A stretch of DNA of 64,000 bases from Verticillium longisporum (taxonomy: Eukaryota; Ascomycota; Sordariomycetes; Glomerellales; Plectosphaerellaceae). Both the position numbers and the translations under genes were made by a program. Location: the NCBI GenBank assembly GCA_019188255.1, contig JAETXT010000001.1:744001-808000 (forward strand). The letters run 5' to 3'. The notes beneath the pieces were generated by a model that saw nothing but the letters and a program-made list of their open reading frames with translations, did no database searches and had not been told where the DNA came from. Positions 35,631 through 46,795 of this stretch are shown piece after piece (position 1 is the first letter of the stretch; each line of letters begins with the position of its first letter).

Positions 35631-35663
35631 GCTCACCTTGCTCACCTTGCTCACCTTGCTCGG
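35631..35663. repeat. 9-bp tandem repeat (CTCACCTTG) x3
   Basis: Three perfect CTCACCTTG copies follow one another and then a partial copy. Non-coding. Confidence 0.8.
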
Positions 35664-36107
35664 AGGGAAGCTGTGACCACCGCGTAAATCCGGTGGCACC
35701 ATGTAACTTCGACCTCCATCCAACCTGATCATCGGTGATAGGTCTTTGGCTCCTAGCCCCATCGCAGCCCTTCAGGCAAGCAATGCTGTGCATCGTACGA
35801 GCGTTCTGCAGGCCAGCCTTGTCTATCGCCGAATGGCCGATACCCCGCTGTACAATGTGTCAGCGTCGCCAATGCTATGCAATGGCTCCCCTCCAACAAC
35901 AATGTTGCTTACGACCACGGCACGATCTGGCTGGGTCTGGAGATAGCATCTGACGAGCATGAGTGATGTCTTGGTGACACTGATCCCGGGGTTTGTAGAT
36001 AGCGCCGGTTGACTGCTCGTCATCCAGGCCAGCCTGCCAGCCTGCCTACCTACGTCAACTTGAGCCTCTGTCCTTAGACGCTGTGCGATGCGAAGGAGTC
36101 GACAAAG

Positions 36108-36113
36108 TATAAG
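36108..36113 (+). promoter_or_regulatory. TATA-like element of the SDR gene
   Basis: TATAAG lies about 160 bp upstream of the ATG at 36271. It is followed by a C/A-rich leader with CACATCTCC and CATCACC just before the start. Positional evidence only. Confidence 0.35.
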
Positions 36114-36270
36114 AAGAAACAGAGCGACTGATGAGAGACAGGCCAAATAGAAGACATCTCGACTTACACATCTCCTACTTACCCATCAAGACATCCAACA
36201 AAGAACAGTCTCCTCTACCGCAGTGCTACGCACCTACACACCTAACACCACTCCCCAACTTCACATCACC

Positions 36271-37123
36271 ATGGACACCCCCGTCTGGTTCATCACCGGC
36301 GCCAGCTCTGGCTTCGGCTTCGAGATCGCCAAGGTAGCCCTCGCCCGCTCCCACAAGGTCATCGCCACAGCCCGCAACACCACCAAGCTCGCCCGTCTGG
36401 CGGACCTCGGCGCGACCGTCATTCCCCTCGACGTGACGGCGCCCGAATCCACCATCCGCGCCGCCCTGGCCGAAGCCCACAGCCTCCACGGCCATCTCAC
36501 GCACGTCATCAACTCAGCCGGCTACGTCCTCGACGGCGCCGTCGAGGAGTGCACCGCCGACGAGGTCGCCGCCATGTACGCCACCAACGTCCTCGGCACG
36601 CACAAGGTCACCGCGCCGCGGCCCCTACCTGCGAGCCCAGGGCGCCGGCGTCGTCGCCAACTTTGGCTCCCTCGGCTCCTGGGTCGGCAGCGCCGCCTGC
36701 GCCCACTATTGCGCCACCAAGTGGGCCGTGTCGGGCCTCTCGGAGGGCCTCGCGCAGGAGCTGGCTCCCTTTGGCGTCGACGTGTGCGTCGTCGAGCCGG
36801 GCTACTTCCGCACCGGGTTCCTGAACGCCGGCGCCCGCCTGCACGCCAAGGAGCGGCTCGGCGCCTACCGGGACGGGCCCGCCGCCGAGAAGATGGCCGA
36901 CTTGGACCGCGCCAACGACAACCAGGCCGGCGACCCCGTCAAGGCCGCAGAGGTCATTGTCGACGTGCTGACGAGGTCGGGTGTGGCTGAGGGTCGGGCC
37001 ATCCCGCTGCGCCTGGTGCTCGGGACGGACTGCCTGGCGACTGTGAGGCAAAAGTGCAAGGACACCGTTGCGCTGTTGGATGAATGGCAGGACGTTTCGG
37101 CTTCTACTGATTTCGTCGTTTGA
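36271..37123 (+). CDS. Short-chain dehydrogenase/reductase (two bases apparently missing)
   Basis: An NAD(P)-dependent classical SDR. The Rossmann motif TGASSGFGFEIAK is at residues 10-22, followed by ATARNTTKLA, DVT, NSAGYVLDGAVEE and ATNVLGTHKVT. The active site is SLGSWVGS with YCATK, then the PG motif VEPGYFRTGFL. One exon. The frame changes between 36614 and 36632: the sequence should read ACC-CGC and GCC-CCC, and each C run is one short. With two C restored it codes 284 aa and joins HKVTRAAAPYLRAQGAG. Sequence resembles fungal oxidoreductases with broad small-molecule substrates; the substrate cannot be predicted. The strongly C-ending codon bias suggests good expression. Confidence 0.88.
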
Positions 37124-37775
37124 AGACCTGCCAACAAAAGACCGAACACCAGATCGTTACCTAGTCCATAGTATCTTAATTCTGCGGCGTATCTCACTGT
37201 ACCTGGCGGTGGCGTGCTGAATCATCAAGACTAAATAAAGCAAGCTGTGCGTAGCCAAACATGGACAGTCTGTCCTGCGTTGCGTGAAGTTCATCGGCCA
37301 GCGGCCGAGGTAACATATCATTAATAATATAGTAGTCGTTACGCGGGGCGACCAAATAAACATCAAAAGCATGCGAGCTCGAGATGATGAGCTTCCAGCC
37401 TGCGCCAGCCCTCGACCCGAGAAAGCGCCTGAACAAAACGACGTGTGAAAATGCCATGCTGCGCTCGCGCCCATGTTGAAGATGGTTCCAAGCCAAGCCA
37501 AAGCCAAAGCCCCGCTCCTGCCAACGCCCAGAAAACCGCTGATGCCGTGAGAAAACATGTCCCCCCACCAACTCCCTCCTCCCCCTCCCAACTTTTTTTT
37601 TTTTCATCATGTCCCCTGCCTATCGATGCGCGTCTCGTGACGCCACCCAGGCCGCCCTGCCGTTGCAGCGCCCATATTCCTCCTCGGGCTCTGGCGGTGT
37701 TGAAACCCTTTGGTGTCGGACTGGAACTTTGCCGAGTCCGCTCCCTCTATCGTTCTGTGTATGTGTGCGAAGGCA
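37124..37775. other. Intergenic between convergent SDR and CPT/EPT genes
   Basis: Two 3' UTRs, including a run of eleven T at about 37591-37601. The long frames here lack domains. Confidence 0.6.
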
Positions 37776-39445
37776 CTAGTCGTGGCGCTTGCCGTTCATG
37801 TCGTTGAGGGCAGCCTGCGCGGCAAAGGCCTGTTCGTTGGCGATTTGCTTTTCCCTGGGGATCGTGAGAGCGTTGATGCCGAGGAAGTTGCAGATGCTCG
37901 TGACCACGAGGTAGGCCCAGCGAGTACACGACGAGGGCGAAGAAGAAGTAGGCCCAGAGGTAGATCAGCTCAGCCTTGGCCGTGACGGCAGCGACGCCGA
38001 AGCGGGGCAAGTTTCCGATGAAGGCGCCGCCAACGAGGGGCCAGAGCATGACGGTCCAGAACGGGAAGGGCTGGCGCGTCAGATGTGCGAGAATCATCTT
38101 GGTGGTCATGCGTCCAAAGACAAAGGCCATGGTGAAGCAGAAGAGCACGAGGTGGTTCTCGCGCATGAGGGTCGAGTACGGGGAGTACACCCACGCGCCG
38201 ATAGCAGCAGTGAAAACGAGCATGGGAGTCCATTCGAGGAAGACGGGCGCGATCGGGAGGCTCTTCTGCTGACGCGCGCGAACGACGTTGTAGATGCAGA
38301 AAGGGATATGGGTGGCGAGCAGCGAGGTGATGATCATGCCAATCCAGATGTCCCGGATCGAGTAGTGGTGGATCAACGGCATGAGGCCGAAGAAGTGCTT
38401 CTCGCCAAGTATGTCGATGATGGGCTGGGTCCAGATGCCAGGACCGCAGATGCCGGAGGTGGCCATGATGGCGCAGGCGATCAGGATGCCCTCCGTGGGG
38501 CCGTTGATGGTGCCGAGGTAGAGCGTGTGGGTGTGGTAGGTCTCCCAGGTCGAAAAGAACATGGGCAGGCACGGGCAGAGCGCAGTAAAGACGCCGGATT
38601 TGGAGGTGCCGAGGCCCATGGCGGCAGTCTCGAGAAGACTGGCGAGAGTGCAGTTGAGCGAGTCGATGCCGTGGTCGAAGAGCTCGCCGAGACCGCTCGA
38701 GGTGCCGGTCCGTCGAGCTTGCTTTCCGTCGAGATTGTCCATGGTCTGGTACATGAACAGGCCGAGTGCGAAACTAAAGTATAGCCACGACGGTCCCTGT
38801 GCATCGTTCCTATCAGCTGCTGTCCCAAGAGCCCATCACGGCAAGGTCGCGACGTACGGGTCCCTCGAGATCGGGCATAACAATGACGAGTAGGAGGATG
38901 TTGGCCAGGATGAAGGCGAAGCCAATCAATGTCACCATGTTCGGAGCCAGCCATAGCGGCAGCAACTTGACGGAGGCTTCCCACTGCAAATAGTCTCGAG
39001 AATCAGCTCTGGTTCGAGAATTGTAGCTAGACAGGAATGGCAGGCAAGCCACTGCGTAGCCTCGGGTGAGGCTGTCTTGGAGCTCGATGCGGGGGAACGT
39101 ACGTAGGGGCGTAGGACATATTTAGATATCGGCGACTTGTCGACTGCAGAGTACTTGTACGACTTGAGGTGGATGAGGGCATCGTCGGAGATGCACTCGG
39201 CGATGGCCTGCTCTGCAAGGACATGGGCGTTAGCGTACCTCTCAAGGGTGCAGCATTGGTGGTGGTGGTGGTGGTGGTGGTGATCGTCTCGTTGAACAAG
39301 TCCCAAGTCGAGTCGTGGGGCCGTCTCGACATTTTTTCGGCGCTTGAACTGTACTTTGCGCTGCCCCCAAACTTGGTGCAGCGCGAGGTACTTTCGCGCA
39401 GTGGGTGGGTGTGTGCTTACTCTTGTCACTAATGAGAGACCCCAT
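37776..39445 (-). CDS. Choline/ethanolamine phosphotransferase (CDP-alcohol phosphotransferase)
   Basis: The last step of the Kennedy pathway: CDP-choline or CDP-ethanolamine plus diacylglycerol gives PC or PE, in ER/Golgi membranes. Four exons, 39445-39421, 39212-39103, 38983-38858 and 38796-37776. The first encodes only MGSLISDK plus one base. The catalytic CAPT motif is complete: DNLDGKQARRTGTSSGLGEL then FDHGIDS, that is DG-xx-AR-x8-G-xxx-D-xxx-D. Other family blocks are ISKYVLRPYWE, LPLWLAPNMVTLIG, GPSWLYFSFALGLFMYQT and TWETYHTHTLYL. About eight membrane spans. Near 37918 the frame slips: TACTCGCTGG should probably read TACTCGCGCTGG (a lost CG). After this RWAYLVVTSICNFLGIN and IPREKQIANEQ continue to NGKRHD, giving 427 aa. 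CPT1-type and EPT1-type specificity cannot be told apart. Confidence 0.92.
39257..39282. repeat. TGG trinucleotide microsatellite
   Basis: About eight uninterrupted TGG units lie inside the first intron of the CPT/EPT gene. Confidence 0.85.
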
Positions 39446-40302
39446 CTTCAAAGGTGTTTGGGGTGAAAATTGGATTGGAGGGAATAATAGAAGGAAGAAG
39501 GAAGAGAAGGGATTTGGTCCTTGGTCCCAGAAAGACGCCGCGTGCTGCCAGTACGAGAAGAGAAGCAGGGATTCCTAACAGCAAGACATTGCAGGGAGAA
39601 TCGAGGTAATAGGGGGTTGAGCAAAAGGTGGTCAAGCGATTGGGAGGTCTGGTGGATGAAAGTAATATTGCATGGTACAGATTGCCTACCTGCTGCCTGC
39701 TAAGGTACCTAAAAGCACCTAGCGAGCAGACGCCGACTGAACCCTGGACGTGAGCAGGGCGAGGTACATGGTACTGTACTGTAGAGCCCGCCAGAAAAAT
39801 GGACTTGATTTCGACTGTGGGTACTATGTGCCTTGCGTGCTGTAGCCTTTCTTGGGTCCCGCAGCCTTTCTTGGGCCCCGCAGCCTTTTAGTGGCCTGAG
39901 CCCGAACCTGGCAAGCCCGGGCAATAGCCATTCGCTTGTGACTGCTGGGGGGTGCATAACCCAATCACGCATGCACAAAATCTAGGCACCATCAAGGTCA
40001 CGCTTCCACTGTGACATGACAACGTGGGGTCAAGAGACGCCGTATGAATGTAAAGTCAAAGTCTCTGCCGCAGATGCCATGTTGGTGCATTCGAATCGGG
40101 AGAACCGGCATGTAACTCTCAACCCGCAACGTCACGGGTAGGATCGAATGTTCTGGCTTGTTCAGTCTCCTGCCCAGCGTCATTGTCGGCGAGGACTCTC
40201 GATGCCATCGCAGGAGCCGAAAGAAGCGAGAACCATAGTGAACCCGACACAGTGCATTACGCTGCTATCACCTACCTTCTTTGGCTTCCTACGCCATGCC
40301 CA
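39446..40302. other. Intergenic between CPT/EPT promoter and the F-box gene
   Basis: Promoter of the CPT/EPT gene and 3' UTR of the F-box gene. It contains a 19-bp direct repeat at 39844-39889. No gene. Confidence 0.6.
39844..39889. repeat. 19-bp tandem repeat, about 2.4 copies
   Basis: AGCCTTTCTTGGGTCCCGC is followed by a copy with one change (GGGCCCCGC) and then a partial AGCCTTT. Non-coding. Confidence 0.75.
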
Positions 40303-41901
40303 TCACCAGATTTTCATGTTGAAAGGTCCTGTCCTGAGCTGGTCCTCTTTGACGATTTGTCGAAGCGAGACTGGTCTGATGACCTGCGTCGAGAGCTGAG
40401 ATGACAGATAGCTTCACCATGGGATTTGATGATACTTCCATCTATTGAGTCGCTTTCAATCTCCAACCTGCCGTGGCGATGCCGAAGCGCAACTGCCTCC
40501 CAAGCTTGAGCAACGGTAGGCCTAAGGATCACTTCAGAAGTTCCTCTCAGCGTGACAGTAACCGATTGCCCATCTCGAGCTGTTCGGTAGCGGAACAGCA
40601 TCGCCAAGCCTTTTTTGCCGTTCCAGATCTCTATGGTTCGGATCTTGGGCATATTCGAGGCGGCGGCAGCAGCATTCAAAAGCATGCCGTCAATGTCGGC
40701 ACTACTTGCATCGGGGCCCAACAGGCTCGAAGTCAGCGTCAACGATGTCAGGTTCGGCCATATACAAGATTCTCGTCGAGCAAGGAAGAAATGCCGAGCA
40801 TCGACTATGAATGAAGCAGACAGCACTTGAAGATCTTGACTGGTCTTTGCAAGCTTTCGTGCCAAAGCCGTGTTTCCCATCCGGGCTCTGATGGCTTCCA
40901 AGTGCCAGGACTTGGGAATCTCGTAGTCCTGATTGAAATTTTCAAACAGAATCATCGTCCGCAGGTTTTTATGGAGCGAACCGAATAGCGTCTCGTGATC
41001 TACGGGAAGGGTCAGAATTGTTAACGGGAAGACCACCAGGTAGCTTGAGACTGGTGGCTGCACACTCACCTTTATCTGTAAAACTCTGCATGAGCGGCTC
41101 GTCTTTCCAAGGCTCGTACCACAGTTCATTCAGGTTGGGAAACCGCGCGAACATTCGTGTGAGATCGGTTGGCTTCCATCGACGCCGCGTCTGCTGTCGA
41201 AGATATACGCCGGTGATGGCAGGAACTAGGGGCAGTCGTTGCCACCATTTCTTCTCCAGCTCCTCGTCTTCGCATGGCACCGGACACTCGATCTCGTCGA
41301 AAACTCTGTTTATTACCTGAGATTTCAGAGCTGTTTCTCGGCGACCGGCACGCCAGCCGTGGGCCGGGTCGTCATATAGGTCGGTCAAGGACTGCGTCGA
41401 CACCTCACTATGTCGAAACGAAGGAGAAGACCGGCCGTAAGGAATGTCGGGTCCGAACTCGAGGTACTTGAACCAGTGGTCAGAGTCGCTTGGCGAATAA
41501 ATGCTGATGTCAAGGACCAAGTCACCATCAAGTTCCCACCGACTAAGAGTTGAGAAGAGATCCTCGAAAGACTGGGTGACGAACGCGCTGTCGATGTCGT
41601 TCATTCCCCAGATGGTATCATCTTCACCTATACACATGGTACAGTCATATCGCTGAAGCTCCAAACGAAACCATATGTAGCGGATGAGGCTCCTTTTTCG
41701 ACTAAGAATAGATCCAGAACTGGATATTCGTGTTGGCGTCAGGTTGATCCTGGCAAAATTGTGCGGCTCGATGACCGAATGCCATTCTCGCGAGACGCTG
41801 GCCGCATTAGCCAGCTTGTTGCCGCTGCAGATGATGTCTTTGAGTATCTGGTTCCGTATCTCAGGGGGTAGCGTAGCCCAAGACCCTGCAGCCGAGCACA
41901 T
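40303..41901 (-). CDS. F-box-like protein with DUF6546 domain
   Basis: A fungal protein with an N-terminal F-box-like helix pair, MCSAAGSWATLPPEIRNQIL, and a C-terminal domain that I recognise as the DUF6546 type. F-box proteins usually select substrates for SCF ubiquitin ligases; no substrate is known here. Exon 1 is 41901-41070, the intron is 41069-41000 (branch TTCTGACC) and exon 2 is 40999-40303. Domain blocks are LHKNLRTMILFENFNQDY, IPKSWHLEAIRARMGN, LSASFIVDARHFF and WPNLTSLTLTSSLL. One base is apparently missing near 40390-40400. The next frame gives TQVIRPVSLRQIVKEDQL and ends at 40303, and the exon sum becomes 1530 nt (509 aa). The uncorrected frame ends nearby without the conserved tail. 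Such genes are numerous and fast-evolving in filamentous fungi. Confidence 0.83.
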
Positions 41902-43042
41902 GATTACGCCAGCGTTCCACCACGCGGCACGGAATATGTAGGCTTGTCTAGCAGAACCGGCTAATGTGGCGAGGGAGCCGCTTTCTTGGCTTGATAAGCA
42001 AAGTGTCGTAGGTGTTTGGCTGCAGCAGCCGATATGGTAGACTTGACAATAGGTATGGTCGGGGCCTCGGTGATGAAAGCTTCTGCGAAGCACTTCGGGG
42101 TGTATCTAGGTGTGTGGTGATAGGTGAGGAACTGTCAAGGTAGTCGGTAGTTGTCGGAGGAAAGAAAGGTCTGTTAACTGAAGAGACGCAGTCACGGTAG
42201 GTGCTGGAATTTTTCAACTCACAAAAACGAATGTCAGGGTGTCAATTGTAGTTCTTCAAGCGACTGTTCGAGTGGTGGCGTGTTGAAATTGAGATACGGG
42301 AGGCACAGTTAAACATCCACCCACCCTGAAAGTTTGACACCGTGCTGGCTGAGTATGAGACGAGTTCGTTGGCATTCTCACGGTTTAGACCATAACAGTA
42401 CACCATGGAGCTCCGAAATAGCCACCTCCTCTGTCAAGTAACCAAGAGGTCGGGTCTACAGCTGTTCAGCCATGCCAGAGGGGATAATGAATGTGTAACA
42501 GCAGATAGAGGCCGCTTCTATCCTGGTAGACCGGGTTCAGTGGCATTCGGGACATGTCTCGATCTTACACTTCACGTCGTACACAACTTGAGCTGCGTAA
42601 TGATATTCTCTATAAATATCCAGGTAATTGGTTGCATCGGGTGAAATCCTCCTTCGCCTGAGGGGACAGTACGAGCGAGAAGGCTGCAGCTCCCTCACCA
42701 GACTCAAGACACCACGGTGAACTATATCGTTCCTCAATACCTAGTGGTAATCGAGTCCGAGGATGCAAACATGACAGCAATCCAGGGTTCACATAGTGGC
42801 ATATGATATACGGGTTGCCATTCCGACACAACCATCTCGCGTGTGCGCACTCACGAGACCAAGAAACGACAAGAAGTGTAGACATTAAGTTGGGAAGGCC
42901 TGGGACGTCTAGCCATGCCTTCACCACGTACTGCGCGCTCCCTGTAAACGCCGACCCAAATCGAAATAACCATGCAATGCTCAACACACGCCACCATACC
43001 ATGCTAGCCCCCCATCTCACCAATGTTCTGTCTGAGCGCCGC
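41902..43042. other. Intergenic between F-box and DUF7707 genes
   Basis: Promoter of the F-box gene and 3' UTR of the wall-protein gene. Base composition is more AT-rich around 42200-42640. No coding signal. Confidence 0.55.
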
Positions 43043-43781
43043 TTACAGCAGGACGGCGAACCCGCCAACGAGGCCACCAATGACGACCGTCAGGCCGAGA
43101 CCCCGGCTAAGGGCAGAGGCGGCGCTGTCGTTGTTGTTGTTCGAGTTGCTGCTGCTGCTGTCATCGCTGTCGTCGTTGTCGTCGTTGCCGGCGAGGCCAG
43201 TGAAGATGGTGCTGCCCGAGGATGTCTGGCTCGCAGTAGCGGAGGCCGTGGGGAGGCCGAGGACTCCGTAGCGTTGACGCGGCTGGGGTCGGTGGCACCG
43301 CATGGGTGGTCCTCACGGCACGAGCTGGCGCATGCATTGTTGCCGTTGCCGCAGTCGGCGACGCACTGCTGGCCCCAAGCCGTGCAGACGTGGTAGGGCA
43401 GCGTTAGGGAGTACTCGGTCATGTTGGGCTTTTGTCCGTCACTGCAGATGCAGCCGTATTGCAGGGCGTCCTATGAACGTCGTTAGCAAGAGGGATGTTT
43501 GGGTGGGATTCCTAGTGCACTGACAGCATTGCAGTCGTTGACGAGAGGGTCGCCCTCGGACGTCTGGGAGCAGATCATAGGGCACGAGCTCCTCTGGTCA
43601 CGGCACCACGAAACTGCACAATCCATTAGTCAAGCCACTCTGAATGTATGGACTCTATTGGGGTTTGCATACGTCGGATGGGCTTCTGAATGGAGTCAGG
43701 TTCGACCCAGTAGTCCTGAGCAGTCGCGGTAGCGACGAAAGCAGCGGCCACGGCCAGGAAGGTGCTCTTGAAGGACGGCAT
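43043..43781 (-). CDS. GPI-type cell-surface protein, DUF7707 (one apparent base missing)
   Basis: A small secreted Cys-rich fungal protein of the type annotated as DUF7707. Exons are 43781-43673, 43613-43525 and 43470-43043. The signal peptide is MPSFKSTFLAVAAAFVATATA. The Cys domain runs from SWCRDQRSSCPMICSQ through LVNDCNA, LQYGCICSDGQ, HVCTAWGQQCVADCGN, NNACASSC and CREDHPCGA. A Ser/Thr/Asn/Asp-rich stalk and a hydrophobic end, GLTVVIGGLVGGFAVLL, look like a GPI-attachment signal. One C is missing at 43250-43253 (TCCCCACGG for TCCCCCACGG). Restoring it joins NATESSASP to TASATASQTSSGST and gives 208 aa. Probably a cell-wall or plasma-membrane surface protein; molecular role unknown. Confidence 0.85.
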
Positions 43782-46700
43782 GGTGACAGATGTGTGCGAG
43801 CGAATGGTGATGGTAAGTATCTACTGAGTAGATCGTCAAGCAGTCTTGTTTTATTGCTAATGGGGTTTCCCGGTCAGCCAACGTGAATCAAGACATTCCT
43901 CGAGGGCCGAAGAGCTGGGCTGCCACCAGAGCAAGACACACAACACGCCATGCGTGTGTCTCTTGCCAAGATGGATACACAAACTTACAACGAAAGCGAG
44001 AGTGCTCTTTGAGTTTTGAGTGCTGGTTCAAAGTGGCGAGATGATAGGAGGTGAACGAGAAGGGTCGGCTGGCTCAATGGGTGTTGACGGCTCCAAGAGG
44101 AGTATTATAAAGCGATAGACTGAAAAACGACGGTAGCGAGAGACAAACAGGTATGAAACCCGTTGAGAGCACGAAGGATAACGTAACGCAACAAGTGAGG
44201 AGCTGGCTGGCACGATGCGAGTGAAGTCAGGAAAGAGCTGGGCCAGGGCGAGAGGCCGCGGGAAGGGGGAGAGATGAGCTTTTCTACTGCCCCATGGTGG
44301 TCGAGCGGACGGGCCAGGGTCCCCCTCGTCACTGCGAACTGGCGATATCGTCAAATAGCGGGTGACATTGGGTGCAGCAGTTGTCGTAGCCAGCCACTCG
44401 GCGTTTTTTCGACAGGGGTCGCCCGCTATTCTCATGCCGGGCCCCAATCACTTGGACACACAAACTTCGGTAGGGGGCCACCAAGGGCCCGAGGCGACAG
44501 GGGATGTCTGGGGATCTGGCTGCTGGGCAAATAAGCTAGGCCTGTGCTAAGATTGAGATCTGGTGGGCCGAGCGACTGCGTGTCTGACCTGACGCCTATT
44601 CTCCTCCCCACTATGGTCTCCTCTCCACTATGGTCTCCTCTCCACTACTCGTCCGCTGTCCCTGTCTTTTGTTGTTGCTGCGTCGGTCGTGCCATCGGGA
44701 CTCGCAGCAATGTCTCCGGTGCTCGACTGGCGGTGGGCGGACCGTTTGCTGTGATGGCGCGAGGGAGGGGCGAGTCGCTGTCTTGGCTTCAAGACACGGG
44801 CCAGATTTTGCGTCGCATTCTTTTTTACCGCATGAACACGAGCATGCATGACCCTCTGACATCTGATGGTGGGAGGCGAGAGGAAGAACTCACTCAGCCG
44901 CCCCCCCAAAAAAAGCCAGGCGGAGCCAGGCATCACGGCGCTGGCCAGGCCAGGCCAAGCCCAGCCAAGCCCAGCCAGCCCCGGACTTCCCATGCCTCGC
45001 GATCTGTACGAGCCTGCCCCGTTCCAATCGTTTGCCTGTGTAGCCCCTTCGACGATCTCGCCACGATAGAAAGATTGCCGTCAAACCCCTCCTCCTCGAC
45101 GTTTCGGAGCACACAAGCCCTCGAATGGGGTGGTGGACTGTTCGTATCCGCGGCCTCACGAGGTTGGGTGCAGAACGGTCGACGCGGCTAGCGATGCAAC
45201 CTAAGGCGATTCGGGGAGATCGGAAGACCGTCGACAACGGGCTTCCTCGTTGGTCATTGGAGGAAGCAAAGACCACAGCACAGGCAGTCTGAGGCAGACC
45301 CTCGGACGACTGACCATGTCCTCCGGGGCGCCGCAGCCTGCTCGCCAGCCATTGTGGCTCGTTGAGCAGACCGCCAGGATAATACCTACATGCCTTACGA
45401 ATACCCAAGACGCCCCTTCCAACTCAATGACGAGGTCAAGACCCAGCCATCAATGGCAGCTTCTCGGTGGGAAGGGAGAAAAGGCGGATCCATCCTCATC
45501 CATCCACGAGACACTATCTTACCGGGCCGCAGGTAAACAACAAAAAGTCTGGGGGCCAACTCGACAGGGGGCTGATCACTCACTGCCTTTTTTTTTTTTC
45601 TCGTGCATATGCACCATGCGTTTCGCCGTTTCAACGTCCAAGATTGGTTCGGGCTAGCACCTCAAGCTTCCCCTCCATGCTTCCCCCCATGACAAGGGCC
45701 ATTTACCGAGTGTGGAAGAGTTCCAGGCTTTCAAAGGGGCTGTGCGAGCTTGACGTTGAGTGAACTGGTGGTTTCTAGCGGCATTCGTTCGTTCCGATGG
45801 CTAGTGCGCCGTAAGCCTGTGTTTCTGTCAGCGAACTCTCCTCATCGTGGCCCACTGCGGGCGAGCTGTAGCGACGCCTCTTGTCGCCAGCCTAGTTCAT
45901 CTGAGTGCGGACAAAGACCTGAGCCTTGAAGCCATCCGACCGTGTATACGCCGATGAGCTGTTGCCTACAGAGCTGGCTAGGTAGCTGGACTCTTGCCTC
46001 AGGTCGAGGTTCAATGTTGCAAATCGCCATTCTTCGTGGATAGACGAGAACTCTACAGCAGGCATCCATGCCATGGATGATTGCCAGGACTGGGCAAAGA
46101 CTGCTGCCAAGGCGCCAGCAAGACCATGTCGTTTGCACATGAACTTTCACTGAAGTGTCTCGATACACAATGGTCGCCGTCATCGGGTCCACCTGACATG
46201 TCCTGCCTGCTGGACATGGACTGGCATGCTTCTTGGGTGGTGTAGCAGCAGAATGCTTCTTGGGTGGTGTAGCAGTAGAATGCTTCTTGGGGTGGTGTAA
46301 CAGCAGAGGGCTGCCCCGCGATGCTCACAGCAGTGTGCCCCACCATTTCTTCTGACGGGACGCTATGGAGAGGCAGCTAGCGCTCAGGATTGGCTCAGGA
46401 TTGGTTGCAGAACATTTGTGATCACATCACCCAGCCACGCTGCTGTGACGACTGGGATCAGGACCGGGACCAGGCCTAACCCTTCCAGAAGCACTCGTCA
46501 GAAAGCTTCACTTCCATGCGATCCGGGTAGCAAGGCCATCACTCATCCTGCTTAATTGACCAGTCCCACATCACCGATTGCAACCATCAGATCCGCACGA
46601 CTACGACTGCGCCTGAACACCCCAACAATATTATTACAGCTGCCGCACGACGCACCGAGAGGCGCAGATTGAGAAAGAGGCTCTCCCGGTTGCTCGGCTT

Positions 46701-46795
46701 CCGCCCAGACGAACCTTTGACATTGCATCCGAGAGCCACGGCGCACGCTTCAGACTTCTTCCAACGCTCATTACACTGCCATTCTGCATGGTTTC
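43782..46795. other. 3 kb intergenic region without a supportable gene
   Basis: This is the longest gene-free stretch. It holds the promoters of the DUF7707 gene (-) and the Ypt35-like gene (+). GGCCA/GCCCA simple repeats lie around 44935-44975 and a 27-bp tandem repeat at 46225-46308. Frames up to 215 codons (44544-45191) have no domain, no conserved start and no codon bias, and are translated low-complexity DNA. Confidence 0.55.
46225..46308. repeat. 27-bp tandem repeat x3
   Basis: Three copies of ATGCTTCTTGGGTGGTGTAG plus CAGCAGA. The second has a T for C near its end; the third carries an extra G and one A for G. Non-coding, about 490 bp upstream of the Ypt35-like start. Confidence 0.85.

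Larger units (their letters stand above)
35396..36270. other. Divergent intergenic between glutaminyl cyclase and SDR genes
   Basis: Promoters for both genes. A 9-bp tandem repeat (35631-35663) and a TATAAG candidate for the SDR gene are listed separately. Nothing else is recognised. Confidence 0.6.

Noticed and set aside
39242..39332. His-rich frame opposite the TGG microsatellite
   Set aside because: Only a translation of the trinucleotide repeat inside an intron.
44544..45191. 215-codon plus-strand frame
   Set aside because: Low-complexity translation of GCCCA-type repeats, with no domain, codon bias or conserved start.
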